Positions 1-9,278 of a stretch of DNA of 64,000 nucleotides are shown piece after piece. The notes beneath the pieces were generated by a model, which did no database searches, had not been told where the DNA came from, and was given only the letters and a program-made list of their open reading frames with translations. Position numbers and translations under genes: made by a program. The first letter of the stretch is position 1. Each line of letters begins with the position of its first letter. This stretch comes from DATBSL01 sp964561785 (GTDB lineage: Bacteria; Acidobacteriota; Vicinamibacteria; Fen-336), in contig CAZLRF010000015.1 in NCBI GenBank assembly GCA_964561785.1, forward strand, positions 28,699 to 92,698, given 5' to 3'.

Positions 1-318
1 GTGCGCATGGTGCGCGAGGCGGGGGCGCGCGAGGTGCACATGCGCATCTCGAGCCCGCCCACGACCGGGCCCTGCTACTACGGGATCGACACGCCCCTCA
101 AGAGCGAGCTCATCGCCTCCTCGCACTCCGTCGAGGAGATCCGCGGGTTCGTCGAGGCGGACAGCCTGGCCTACCTCTCGCCGGAGGGCCTGCTCCGCGC
201 GGTCGCCGACGGGCCGCAGAGGCGCCACTGCACCGCCTGCTTCACCGGTCGCTACCCGGTCGCGGTGTCCGTCCCGGACGAGACGCAGCTGCGCCTGTTC
301 GAGAAGGCGCGGGCCTGA
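1..318 (+). CDS. purF: Amidophosphoribosyltransferase, C-terminal fragment (5' end outside window)
   Basis: This is the last 105 residues of the enzyme that makes phosphoribosylamine from PRPP and glutamine, the first committed step of purine synthesis. The stretch EVHMRISSPP followed by CYYGIDTP, then an ELIASSHSVEEIR segment and CTACFTGRYPV, is the usual end of the PRPP-binding phosphoribosyltransferase domain of PurF. The glutamine amidotransferase domain and the true start lie upstream of the window, so the GTG at position 1 is an internal codon. The PfkB-type gene starts 11 bases after the stop and is probably cotranscribed. Another purine gene, purD, lies at 17822-19120, so the pathway is scattered rather than in one operon. 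Confidence 0.93.
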   Translation: MRMVREAGAREVHMRISSPPTTGPCYYGIDTPLKSELIASSHSVEEIRGFVEADSLAYLSPEGLLRAVADGPQRRHCTACFTGRYPVAVSVPDETQLRLFEKARA

Positions 319-329
319 GGGGCGCGGCC

Positions 330-1190
330 GTGCCGCGCCTGCTCGCCCTCGGCCACGTCTCGCGGGACCGCCGCCCCGGCGGGGACGTGCTCGGCGGCTC
401 GGTGACTTACGGCGCCCTCGCCGCGCGCCGGCTCGGCTGGGAGGCGGCGATCCTGACGAGCGCCGGCGGGGACTTCGACCCCGCGCGCGAGCTCGCCGGG
501 ATCCCCGCGTTCGTGCGCCCGGCCCCCGCCACCACCCGCTTCGTGAACGAGTACGACGAGGACGGCACGCGGCGGCAGGTCGTGACCGCCCGCGCCGAGG
601 ACGTGGACCTCGAGCTCCTGCCCGCGGCCTGGCGCGACCCCGACGCCCTCCTCCTCGGTCCGATCGCGGGCGAGCTGCACGGGCCGCTCGCCACGCGGCT
701 CGAGGCGGGAGCGGTCGGGGCGATCGCCCAGGGGTGGGTGCGGTCGATCGACGAGGAGGGGCGGGTCACCCCTGGCGACTGGCCGCACCCGGAGCGGGAT
801 CTCCTCGGGGTTCACGTCCTCTTCCTCTCCGAGCACGACGTTCCGCAGGCCGAGGCGCGGGCCCGGGAGCTCCTCGCGGCCGTGCCGATGGTGGCGCTCA
901 CCCGCGGCTGGCGGGGCCTCACCCTCCTCACCCGGCAGGTCGAGCACGACGTGCCCACGCTGCCGAGGCCGGAGGTCGACCCCACCGGGGCGGGGGACGT
1001 GTTCGCCGCCGCCTTCCTCGTCCGCTACCACGAGACCCAGGACCCGCTCGAGGCGGCGGCCTTCGCGGCCTGCGCCGCCTCCTGCGCCGTCGAGGGGGTG
1101 GGGGCCACGACCCTCGGGGATCGCGAGGAGGTCCGGCGGCGGATGGCCCTGCGCGAGCGCATGATCGACACCGGCGACTGGGAGGAGTAG
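330..1190 (+). CDS. PfkB/ribokinase-family sugar kinase
   Basis: A 286-residue ATP-dependent kinase of the ribokinase superfamily, which phosphorylates a sugar, nucleoside or related hydroxyl compound. The N-terminus has the family's first-strand pattern (LGHVSRDR, then GGSVTYGALAARRLG), and the C-terminal signature DPTGAGDVFAAAF carries the catalytic Asp and the anion-hole GAGD. It is slightly short for the family and the lid region is compact, so the substrate cannot be named. The start is GTG eleven bases after purF. The final G of its stop codon is the first base of a palindromic repeat. Similar short PfkB proteins are found in many bacteria as uncharacterised 'ribokinase-like' genes. Confidence 0.8.
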   Translation: MPRLLALGHVSRDRRPGGDVLGGSVTYGALAARRLGWEAAILTSAGGDFDPARELAGIPAFVRPAPATTRFVNEYDEDGTRRQVVTARAEDVDLELLPAAWRDPDALLLGPIAGELHGPLATRLEAGAVGAIAQGWVRSIDEEGRVTPGDWPHPERDLLGVHVLFLSEHDVPQAEARARELLAAVPMVALTRGWRGLTLLTRQVEHDVPTLPRPEVDPTGAGDVFAAAFLVRYHETQDPLEAAAFAACAASCAVEGVGATTLGDREEVRRRMALRERMIDTGDWEE

Positions 1191-1250
1191 GGGTCAGATC
1201 TTGAATCTGCTCATCCGCGCCGCGCATGCCACAATTCAAGACCTGACTCC
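1190..1250. repeat. Palindromic repeat element, copy 1
   Basis: A 61-base imperfect inverted repeat. The left arm begins GGGGTCAGATCTTGAATCTG and the right arm ends CAATTCAAGACCTGACTCC, so the arms pair to form a long hairpin. The same left arm with the following CTCATC and almost the same right arm recur at 48185-48244, and a left half alone recurs at 47412-47440. It begins at the PfkB stop codon and ends 18 bases before the cyclophilin start. It is not coding in any frame I can support. It resembles REP-type mobile palindromes, but no REP-associated transposase is in the window. Confidence 0.8.
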
Positions 1251-1268
1251 AGGCACCGGGAGGTGGAG

Positions 1269-1871
1269 ATGAAGCGAGTCGTGCTGCTGCTGGCCGTCGC
1301 CGCGATGGTTGCGCCGCTGTGGGCGCAGGCCCCGACCGCGAAGCCCGGGTCGAAGGCCGTCGCCCCCGCGGTCGCGCCCGGGACCGAGGCCGTGGTGGAG
1401 ACGGCGAAGGGCCGCTTCACGATCCGCCTGCTGCCCGAGGTCGCCCCGCGGCACGCGGCGCTGTTCGTGAAGACGGCGAAGGCGGGCGCCTACGACGGGA
1501 CGACCTTCCACCGCGTCATCGCGGGCGGGATCATCCAGGGGGGCGACCCGCTGACCACGGACCCGGCCAAGGCCTCGCTCTACGGGACGGGCGGGCTCGG
1601 TCTGCTCCCCGCCGAGCTCTCCGACCGGCCGTTCGTGCGCGGGACCGTGGCCGCGGCGCGCAAGCCCTCGAGCCTCGACAGCGGCGGGCGGCAGTTCTTC
1701 ATCTGCCTGCGCGACCAGCCGTCGCTCGCGGGGCAGTACACGATCTTCGGCGAGGTGGTGGCCGGCATGGAGGTCGTCGACCAGATCAGCCTCACCCCCG
1801 CCGACGGGGACAAGCCGAAGGAGCGGGTGGAGATGAAGGTCACGGTGAACGAGCCCGCCCCCGCGCCGTAG
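1269..1871 (+). CDS. Secreted cyclophilin-type peptidyl-prolyl cis-trans isomerase
   Basis: A 200-residue protein-folding enzyme that isomerises prolyl bonds. Residues 1-19 form a signal peptide ending near PLWAQ, so it acts in the periplasm. The cyclophilin core follows: VVETAKGRFTIRLLPE, YDGTTFHRV (with the active-site Phe and Arg), QGGDP, then RQFFICL and YTIFGEVVAGMEVVD. The loop around the usual substrate Trp is shortened. The ATG at 1269 is preferred over an in-frame GTG at 1263 because GGGAGG lies just upstream at normal spacing. It sits between a palindromic repeat and the metallopeptidase gene, which begins 23 bases downstream. Confidence 0.9.
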   Translation: MKRVVLLLAVAAMVAPLWAQAPTAKPGSKAVAPAVAPGTEAVVETAKGRFTIRLLPEVAPRHAALFVKTAKAGAYDGTTFHRVIAGGIIQGGDPLTTDPAKASLYGTGGLGLLPAELSDRPFVRGTVAAARKPSSLDSGGRQFFICLRDQPSLAGQYTIFGEVVAGMEVVDQISLTPADGDKPKERVEMKVTVNEPAPAP

Positions 1872-1894
1872 CCGCGAGGTCGGCCGAGCCGCCC

Positions 1895-2959
1895 ATGACC
1901 CCGGACCCCCCCGCTCCCCAGTCGGCCACGCACGCACCGGCGCGCGGGACCCTGCCCTGGGAGGGGTGGGACGACGAGAGGCTCCTCGACGTGCGGATGT
2001 GCGACCTCGGCCTGCGCCTGCGGGGCAGCTTCGTCGAGCCCTACATCCGCCAGGTGCGGCGCGAGCTGCGCCAGCGGGGGCTGCGCCTGCGCCCCCACTT
2101 CTGGCTCTCGGACGAGTGGTTCTGCCCGGACGGCTTCGCCGGGGTGGCGATCCCCTTCTACCTCGCCCACCCCCGCCTCGCCCGGCTCGAGCAGGCGCAG
2201 ATGCTCGAGGTCGAGGGAGGGACGCCCGAGTGGTGCCTGCGCATCCTGCGCCACGAGGTGGGCCACGCGGTCGAGAACGCCTACGGGCTCCGCCGCCGCA
2301 AGCGCCGGATCGAGCTGTTCGGCCGCAGCTCCGAGAAGTACCCCGAGGACTACGCGCCGCGGCCCTACAGCAAGAGCTACGTCGTCCACCTCGAGGCGGG
2401 CTACGCGCAGAGCCACCCCGACGAGGACTTCGCCGAGACCTTCGCGGTCTGGCTCACCCCCGGCTCGGACTGGGCCCGCCGCTACGCGGGGTGGAAGGCG
2501 TTCCGCAAGCTCGAGTACGTGGACGCGCTCATGCGGGAGATCGCGGGAAAGGAGCCCCGCCTGCGCGGGGGAGGGGAGGTGGAGCCCCTGCGCTCGCTCC
2601 AGAAGACGCTGCGCGAGCACTACCGCCAGCGCCGCGAGTCCTACGGGGTGAGGGACCTCGAGCTGTACGACCGGGACCTCAAGCGGCTCTTCTCGGACGC
2701 CCCCGAGCACGCGAAACTCCCCTCCGCCGCCCGATTCCTCTCCCGCTTCCGCAAGGAGGCGGGGCGGCGGGTGCGCCGCTGGACGGGCAGCTACCAGTAC
2801 CTGATCGACCGGGTCCTCGGCGAGATGATCGAGAGGTGCCGCCAGCTGAACCTGCGCCTCGCCTCGCCGGAGGACCAGGCGCGGCAGGACTTCGTCGTCC
2901 TCCTGGCCGTGCGCGTCGTCAACGACCTCCACACCGGGCGCCTGCGCCTGGCGCTCTAG
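1895..2959 (+). CDS. Putative zinc-binding HExxH metallopeptidase
   Basis: A 354-residue cytoplasmic protein with no signal peptide or membrane segment. HEVGH at about residues 120-124 is a gluzincin-type zinc motif, and DEDFAETFAVWL about 55 residues later supplies a likely third zinc-binding Glu. The N-terminal part has LDVRMCDLGLRL, and the C-terminal half is basic and helical. The family is usually annotated only as 'putative zinc-binding metallopeptidase'. It lies 10 bases upstream of an ATP-grasp ligase gene; the two are very likely one operon. Pairing of a peptidase of this sort with a ligase suggests making and trimming an amide-linked product, but that is inference. Substrate unknown. 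Confidence 0.75.
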   Translation: MTPDPPAPQSATHAPARGTLPWEGWDDERLLDVRMCDLGLRLRGSFVEPYIRQVRRELRQRGLRLRPHFWLSDEWFCPDGFAGVAIPFYLAHPRLARLEQAQMLEVEGGTPEWCLRILRHEVGHAVENAYGLRRRKRRIELFGRSSEKYPEDYAPRPYSKSYVVHLEAGYAQSHPDEDFAETFAVWLTPGSDWARRYAGWKAFRKLEYVDALMREIAGKEPRLRGGGEVEPLRSLQKTLREHYRQRRESYGVRDLELYDRDLKRLFSDAPEHAKLPSAARFLSRFRKEAGRRVRRWTGSYQYLIDRVLGEMIERCRQLNLRLASPEDQARQDFVVLLAVRVVNDLHTGRLRLAL

Positions 2960-2969
2960 GGCCGCGGCC

Positions 2970-3992
2970 ATGAGGAAGCAACGCGTGCTCGCCCTCGTCG
3001 ACGAGAGCCTGGTCCCCCCCGACGACCCGACCGGCCACGACGTCGTCAACTCGCCCTGGAAGATGGAGTTCGACGTCGTCCACACGCTGCGCGAGGAGGG
3101 CCACGACGTGCAGGCGGTCGGGGTCGGCAGCGAGCTCGCCGTCATCCGCAGGGCGCTCGCCGAGATGAAGCCCGACATCGCGTTCAACCTGCTCGAGGCC
3201 TTCGCCGAGGTCGCGACCTGGGACCAGAACGTCGTGGCCTACCTCGAGCTCATGCGGGTGCCCTACACGGGCTGCAACGCCCGCGGGCTCCTGCTCGCCC
3301 GGGACAAGGCGCTCGCCAAGAAGATCCTGACCTTCCACCGCATCCCGGTGCCGGACTTCCTGGTCGTGCCGGCGGGCCGGGCGGTCCGCCGCCCGCGGCG
3401 CCTCTCCTTCCCGCTGATCGTGAAGTCGCTCACCCTCGACGCCTCGATCGGGATCTCCCAGGCCTCGGTGGTCGAGGACGACGCGAAGCTGGTCGAACGG
3501 GTGCGCTTCATCCACGACAGCCTCGGGACCCCCGCCCTCGTCGAGGAGTACGTCGAGGGCCGCGAGCTGTACGTCGGGATCCTCGGCAATCACCGGCTGC
3601 AGGTCCTGCCGATCTGGGAGCTCGACTTCTCCGGGCTGCCCGAGGACGCGCGACGGATCGCGACCGAGCGGCTCAAGTGGAGCATGAGCTACCAGAAGAA
3701 GCACGGCATCATGACCGGGCCCGCGAAGGGCCTGCCCGAGGGCCTCGAGCGGCGGATCGGCGAGCTGTGCAAGCGGGTCTACCGCAGCCTGATGATGAGC
3801 GGCTACGCCCGCATCGACCTGCGGTTGACGGACGACGGCCGGGTCGTCGTCCTCGAGGCCAACCCCAACCCGCAGCTGGCCTACGGCGAGGACTTCGCGG
3901 AGGCGGCGGAGAAGGCGGGCGTCGACTACGGGCCGCTGCTCGAGCGGATCATGGCCCTCGGCCTCGCCTGGGAGCCGGGCTACCTGGGCTGA
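2970..3992 (+). CDS. ATP-grasp ligase related to D-alanine-D-alanine ligase
   Basis: A 340-residue ATP-grasp enzyme expected to form an amide bond from a carboxylate and an amine using ATP. Visible parts are the N-terminal domain with AFNLLEAFAE and YTGCNARGLLLARDKALAKK (as in Ddl, which has a TGC/SG then a conserved Lys), the ATP-binding strand PLIVKSLTLDASIGIS, EEYVEGRELYVGILG, and the metal-binding end VVLEANPNPQLA. The N-terminal region differs from true Ddl, and it sits beside a metallopeptidase rather than mur/fts genes, so peptidoglycan D-Ala-D-Ala synthesis is not the best guess. It is probably cotranscribed with the peptidase. It converges with the ABC permease gene, with a gap of 3 bases. 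Confidence 0.78.
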   Translation: MRKQRVLALVDESLVPPDDPTGHDVVNSPWKMEFDVVHTLREEGHDVQAVGVGSELAVIRRALAEMKPDIAFNLLEAFAEVATWDQNVVAYLELMRVPYTGCNARGLLLARDKALAKKILTFHRIPVPDFLVVPAGRAVRRPRRLSFPLIVKSLTLDASIGISQASVVEDDAKLVERVRFIHDSLGTPALVEEYVEGRELYVGILGNHRLQVLPIWELDFSGLPEDARRIATERLKWSMSYQKKHGIMTGPAKGLPEGLERRIGELCKRVYRSLMMSGYARIDLRLTDDGRVVVLEANPNPQLAYGEDFAEAAEKAGVDYGPLLERIMALGLAWEPGYLG

Positions 3993-3995
3993 GGC

Positions 3996-6556
3996 CTACT
4001 CCGCCCGCAGCACCTCGAGCGGCGGGCGGCGCCACACCTCGGCGCTGCCGGCGAGCCCGACCACGAGGGTGAGGCCCAGGACCCCGAGCAGAAGGCCGAG
4101 CAGCGCCGGGCCGGGCAGCGCGAAGGGCTGCTCGAACACGAAGCGCACGAGAGCCCAGCCCGCGGCCGTCGAGAGCAGGATCGCCGCCCCCGCCGCCAGC
4201 GCCCCGAGCACCGCGTACTCCGTGAGGAGGATGCGGGCGAGCTGGAAGCGCCGCGCCCCGAGGGTGCGCAGGAGCGCCCCCTCCCGGACGCGCTGCAGGC
4301 GGCTCGCCGTCACCGCCCCCGCGAGCACGAGCGCGCCCGCGGCGAGGCTGAACAGGGCCATGAACCGCACCGCGAGCACCACCTTGTCGAGCACGCTCTC
4401 GATCGCGCGCTGGACCTGGGCGAGGTCGAGCGTCGAGACGTTGGGATGGGCCTCCACCACCGCGCGCTGCAGGCGCGCCCGCGCCTGCGGCTCCTCGACC
4501 CGGGCGAGGAGCACGTAGCTGCGGGGGGCGTCCTCGAGGGGCCCCTCCGGGAACACGACGAAGAAGTTGGGCTCGAAGCGCGCCCACTCGACCTCCCGCA
4601 GCACGGCGACGCGGGTCCTCACGCTCACCCCCTGCACGTCCCAGACGATCTCGTCGCCGATCCCCACCCGGAGCTCGCGGGCGAGCCCCGCGTCGATCGC
4701 GACCGGGGCGGTCGTCCCGTCGGCGCGGCCCTTCCACTCGCCCGGCGTCCACCACGCGCCCTCGACCAGCCGGTCGGAGGCCCCGGGCCGGTCCCGGTAG
4801 CTGCTGCGGTACTCGCGCCGCAGGGCCCAGCGCTCGGGTCGCACGTCCTCGTCCTCGATCGCGAGCAGCTCGCTCGCGGCGCGCCCCTTCACCGACTGGA
4901 TGCGCATGGGGACGATGGGGACGACCGGCGCGGTGAGGGGGCCGGCGGCGGCCACCCGCGCCTCCACGTCCTCCCGCTGGTCGCTCTGCACGTCGAAGAA
5001 GACGACGTTCGGACGGCTCTCCCCCCGGTCGACCCGCAGCTCGCGCAGCAGGTTGTGCTGGACGAGGAGGAGCGTGCTCAGCAGGAACGCCCCGAACCCG
5101 AGGGCGAGGACGACCATGAGCGTCTGGTTCGCCGGGCGGTACAGGTTGGCGAGCCCCTGGCGGTAGAGATAGGGCAGCCGCCGGGGGAAGAAGCGGCGCA
5201 GGCCGCGCACGAGGAGGAAGGCGGAGGCGGCGAGCGCGGCGAGGGCGACGCCGACGCCCGCGGAGAAGGCGAGGCCCCAGGCGGGGCGGCCGGCCTGGAT
5301 CACGGCCATGGCCACGAGGCTCGTGGCGAGGGCGAGGGCGGCGAGGAGGCGGGCGGGGTCGCGGCGGGGCCGCTCGTCCTCGTAGTCGCGGCGCAGGACG
5401 GCGAGGGGCGAGATGCGCCGCACGGCGAGCAGGGGCAGAAGGGAGAAGACGACCGCCACCCACACGCCGATCGCGACGCCGCCGAGGACCGCGGGCCAGG
5501 ACACCGACCACGCCACGTCCACGGGCAGCACGTCGCGCAGGAGCCGCGGCAGCACGAGCTGGACGGTGGTGCCGAGGGCCGCGCCGAGGAGCGAGCCGAG
5601 GAGGCCCACCCCGACCGCCTGCACGAGGTAGGCGGCGAGGACCGTCCCCCCGGTGGCCCCGAGGCAGCGCAGGACCGCCACCGTGCCCAGGCGGCGCTTG
5701 ACGTAGACGTGCACGGCGCTCGCGACGCCGAGGCCGCCGAGGAGGAGCGCCACGAGGGCCACGAGGCCGAGGAAGTGGCCGAAACGCGACAGCGTCTCGC
5801 TCAGCCGGCGCTGGTCCTCCGCCGCCGTGCGCACGCTCAGCCGCTCCGCGGAGAGGCGGGGCCGGAAGCGCTCGGCGAGCCTCTGGGCGTCGGCGCCCGG
5901 GGGCAGGCGCAGGTAGGCCTCGTAGCGGGCCCGCGAGCCCCGCCCGAGCAGGCCCGTCTGCGCGACCCGCGCCCGGGGGACGAACACCCGCGGGCCGAAT
6001 GCCGAGCGCACCCCCACGTCGCCCGGCATGTTCTCGACCGTGGCCCGCAGCACGAAGCGGGCCTCGCCGAGCTGGACCTCGTCCCCCACCCGTGCCCCGA
6101 GGGCCACGAGGAGCGAGGCGTCGGCCACGGCTCCCCCCGTCTGCGAGAGCCTCTGCCACTCGCCGGGCGGCGAGGTCTCGATCGTCCCGTAGTACGGGTA
6201 GCCGGGGTCGACGGCGAGCACCTGGACGAGCCGCGTGGTGGTCCCGCCGGGGACGAAGGCCATCGCACCGAAGCTCACCGCGCGCGCGAGGTCGGCCTCG
6301 GGGCGACTCGCACCGCGCAGCTCGGCGAGGAGGGCCTCCGCCCTCTCCGGGAAAGGCGCCGCCGCCGAGAGCACGAGGTCGGCCCCGAGCAGCGCGCGGG
6401 CCTCCCTGCGCACCGACTCGCGCAAGTTGTCGGTGAAGGAGTTGATCGCCACGAGGGCCGCGGTGCCGACCGCGACCGCGAGCACGACGAGGAGCGACCG
6501 GCGCCGCGAGCCGCGCGACTCGCGACGGGCGAGGGCGAGGACGAAGCGGAGTCGGC

Positions 6557-6560
<4 letters not shown>
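3996..6560 (-). CDS. ybbP: ABC transporter permease, YbbP/FtsX-type
   Basis: An 854-residue integral membrane protein of the MacB/LolE/FtsX permease superfamily. It has an N-terminal membrane segment (about residues 15-40), a large periplasmic domain, a block of three membrane segments (about 255-400), a second membrane block (about 430-500), another periplasmic domain, and a C-terminal three-helix block. This double-FtsX layout and length match YbbP-type permeases. The start is a GTG whose GTGA overlaps the stop of the ATPase gene by 4 bases, so translation is coupled. Together they would form an exporter or mechanotransmission complex for an envelope substrate. The esterase divergently encoded next door supports the YbbAP assignment. 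Confidence 0.85.
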
Positions 6561-7249
<689 letters not shown>

Positions 7250-7327
7250 GACGGGCTTCGCTCCCCTCCGACCATCTTATCGGCAATCGACCCGCGGCCG
7301 GGGGAGGGCGGGCGGCCGCCGCGGCGT

Positions 7328-7335
7328 GCTATCTG
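7328..7335 (+). promoter_or_regulatory. Possible extended -10 (TGCTATCTG) for the GDSL esterase
   Basis: TG-C-TATCTG starts here, with only 6 bases between the hexamer and the ATG at 7342. There is no convincing -35 and no Shine-Dalgarno. If used, the mRNA would be leaderless. The same TGCTA core occurs before other genes in the window. Confidence 0.35.
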
Positions 7336-7341
7336 TAGGGG

Positions 7342-8070
7342 ATGACACGCCGCGCCGCCTTCGTCCCCTGGCTCCTGCCCTTCGTTCTCGCCTGCCGCGG
7401 CTCGGCCCCGGCGCCCGCCGCGAGCACGCCACCGCCGCCCGCGACGCCGGCCACGTCCGCCCTCGCCCCATCGCCGGCTCCCGCCGACGACCGGCCCGTC
7501 CTCCTGTTCGTCGGCACGAGCCTGACCGCCGGGCTCGGCCTCGACCCGGGCGAGGCGTACCCGGCGCTCCTGCAGGAGAAGATCGACGCGGCCGGCCTAA
7601 GCTACCGCGTCGTCAACGCCGGCCTCAGCGGCGAGACCTCGGCCGGCGCCCGGCGCCGGATGGGCTGGCTGCTGCGGCAGCCGGTGGCCGTCCTCGTCGT
7701 CGAGACCGGGGCGAACGACGGCCTCCGCGGCCAGGATCCCGAAGCCACCCGCGAGAGCATCCAGGCGATCCTCGACGAGGCGAAGCGGCAGTCGCCCCCG
7801 CCGAAGCTCGTCCTCGCCGCGATGGAGGCCCTGCCGAACTACGGCGAGGACTACCGCCGCCGCTTCCGGGCGATCTACCCCGAGCTCGCGAAGCGGAACG
7901 GGGCCACGCTCGTGCCGTTCCTCCTGGAGGGCGTCGCCGGCGAGCCGACGCTCAACCAGCCCGACGGCATCCACCCCACGGCCGAGGGCCAGAGGCGGGT
8001 GGCCGAGAACGTCTGGAAGGCGCTGTGCCCCGTGCTCGGGCCGCCTTCGCCACGCGGAAGGAAACCCTGA
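7342..8070 (+). CDS. tesA: GDSL/SGNH-family lipoprotein esterase (TesA-like)
   Basis: A 242-residue SGNH hydrolase expected to cleave acyl esters or thioesters in the periplasm. The N-terminus is a lipoprotein signal (LLPFVLAC, Cys at about residue 17) followed by an Ala/Pro-rich linker to about residue 48. Block I is FVGTSLTAGLG, with the nucleophile in GTS rather than the usual GDS. Block II is NAGLSGETSAG, block III GANDGL, and block V DGIHPTAEGQ with the catalytic Asp and His. It is divergent from a YbbA-YbbP-type ABC system, as tesA is in E. coli, which supports a TesA-type function. A TANNNT hexamer 6 bases before the ATG suggests a leaderless transcript. Confidence 0.85.
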   Translation: MTRRAAFVPWLLPFVLACRGSAPAPAASTPPPPATPATSALAPSPAPADDRPVLLFVGTSLTAGLGLDPGEAYPALLQEKIDAAGLSYRVVNAGLSGETSAGARRRMGWLLRQPVAVLVVETGANDGLRGQDPEATRESIQAILDEAKRQSPPPKLVLAAMEALPNYGEDYRRRFRAIYPELAKRNGATLVPFLLEGVAGEPTLNQPDGIHPTAEGQRRVAENVWKALCPVLGPPSPRGRKP

Positions 8071-8098
8071 CGCCACGCGAAAGTCGTCCGGAATTAGC

Positions 8099-8127
8099 TT
8101 GACTCGCGCTGGGAATCGGCGTACGAG
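8099..8127 (+). promoter_or_regulatory. Putative promoter TTGACT-17-TACGAG in the 8071-8252 gap
   Basis: TTGACT at 8099-8104 and TACGAG at 8122-8127 are 17 bases apart. They lie in the 182-base gap after the esterase gene, upstream of the secreted-protein gene at 8253. The leader would be about 120 bases. I see nothing else recognisable in this gap, which is noticeably less G+C-rich than its surroundings. Confidence 0.45.
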
Positions 8128-8252
8128 CTGCGGCAGCACCCATGCCGCCGCATCCTGCATGGCGCCTCAGTTTCAGACGATCAGTTGTGTCGATACTTCG
8201 GGCTGCTCCGACAGCGTCGATCTCGTCCGGTGCCCGAACTGGAGGCACCGGA

Positions 8253-9278
8253 GTGACTCGGGCAACCGCTCGTCTCGCGGTAGCGCTCTCCGTCCATGTC
8301 GTATGTCCTCAGACCCTGCTGGCCCAGGAGCTCGAGATCACGGACAGGTCGATCATCGCCGGCACCCAGGGCCAGACCACGTTCAACTTCGCGGGAACCC
8401 CGCAGTGTGACGCCAAAGGGAACCTCTTCATTGCGCCGCTCGCAGGCTCGAGCACCGAGGTCGACGAGTTCTGGCGCGTCTCCTCGGACGGCCGGCAGGT
8501 CGCTCACCTTCGGCCGCGGTCGGTTCCGGGCTTCGAGTCGGCGGGCCTGCAGGCGTTGGCCGTGGGTCCCGATGGGCAGGCGCACGTCCTCGTGGCCGTG
8601 CCTCGCAAGAGCGGGCAGGGCCAGCAGTACATCGTGACATTCGATCGCAAGGGCGAGAGCAGGTCGAAACCCGTTCGGCTCGAGGGCCTGTGGGCGACCC
8701 GCCTCGCGGTGTTCGATTCGGGTCGATACCTCGTCGCCGGATCGGCGGAGCACGCCGGATCGACGCTCTTCGTGGTCGACGCCAGCGGCAACATCCTCAC
8801 CGCGGTCCGACCTTCGGGTGATCCGGCGAAGCGGCCGCCCGATGAGCCGAGAATCGGCGATTCGCCCCCGCCGGACGACGAGAGATTCCTCCCGGCCATG
8901 ACATACGCCGAATCGACGAATGACGACAGCGTCGTCGTGGTGAGGCCGACGCTCGAGGGTCCTGTCTTCGAGATCTCGTCATCGGGCGAAGTCGCTCGGA
9001 CGTTCGAGCTGGTACCACCCGTTGGCGCGACGAGACTGGCCGGCGTCAAGGTGTCGCGCGGCCGGCTGGCCGCTCTGTACAGGATGCACCCCGACGACTC
9101 CGGGACGCCCCGGTTCACGACCGCCGTATTCGACCTGGCGACTCAGGTCCGGCTCGCCGAGTACTCGAACGCCCTCGGGATCTTCACCTGCTACGACACG
9201 GACGGCTCGACCGATTCCTTCAGCTTCCTCAGGGCCGAGGAGAAAGGGCTCGCCATCGTCCGGGCTCGTCCGCGCTAG
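8253..9278 (+). CDS. Secreted protein of unknown function, beta-propeller-like
   Basis: A 341-residue protein that I do not recognise as a named family. The GTG at 8253 is chosen because GGAGG at 8241-8245 is well spaced and a signal peptide (TARLAVALSVHVVCPQ, ending near LLAQ) follows at once; a longer frame from 8142 would bury that signal. The mature part is beta-rich, with repeated units such as LFIAPLAG, LAVGPDGQAHVLVAV, FVVDASGNIL and VFDLATQVRL, reminiscent of NHL or six-bladed propellers. Base composition is lower in G+C than neighbouring genes, possibly reflecting recent gain. Its stop overlaps the convergent YheT-type gene by 4 bases. Confidence 0.7.
   Translation: MTRATARLAVALSVHVVCPQTLLAQELEITDRSIIAGTQGQTTFNFAGTPQCDAKGNLFIAPLAGSSTEVDEFWRVSSDGRQVAHLRPRSVPGFESAGLQALAVGPDGQAHVLVAVPRKSGQGQQYIVTFDRKGESRSKPVRLEGLWATRLAVFDSGRYLVAGSAEHAGSTLFVVDASGNILTAVRPSGDPAKRPPDEPRIGDSPPPDDERFLPAMTYAESTNDDSVVVVRPTLEGPVFEISSSGEVARTFELVPPVGATRLAGVKVSRGRLAALYRMHPDDSGTPRFTTAVFDLATQVRLAEYSNALGIFTCYDTDGSTDSFSFLRAEEKGLAIVRARPR

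Noticed and set aside
8142..8252. Longer N-terminal extension of the secreted protein
   Set aside because: It would bury a clear signal peptide. GGAGG is correctly placed for the GTG at 8253, and the extension has no conserved character.
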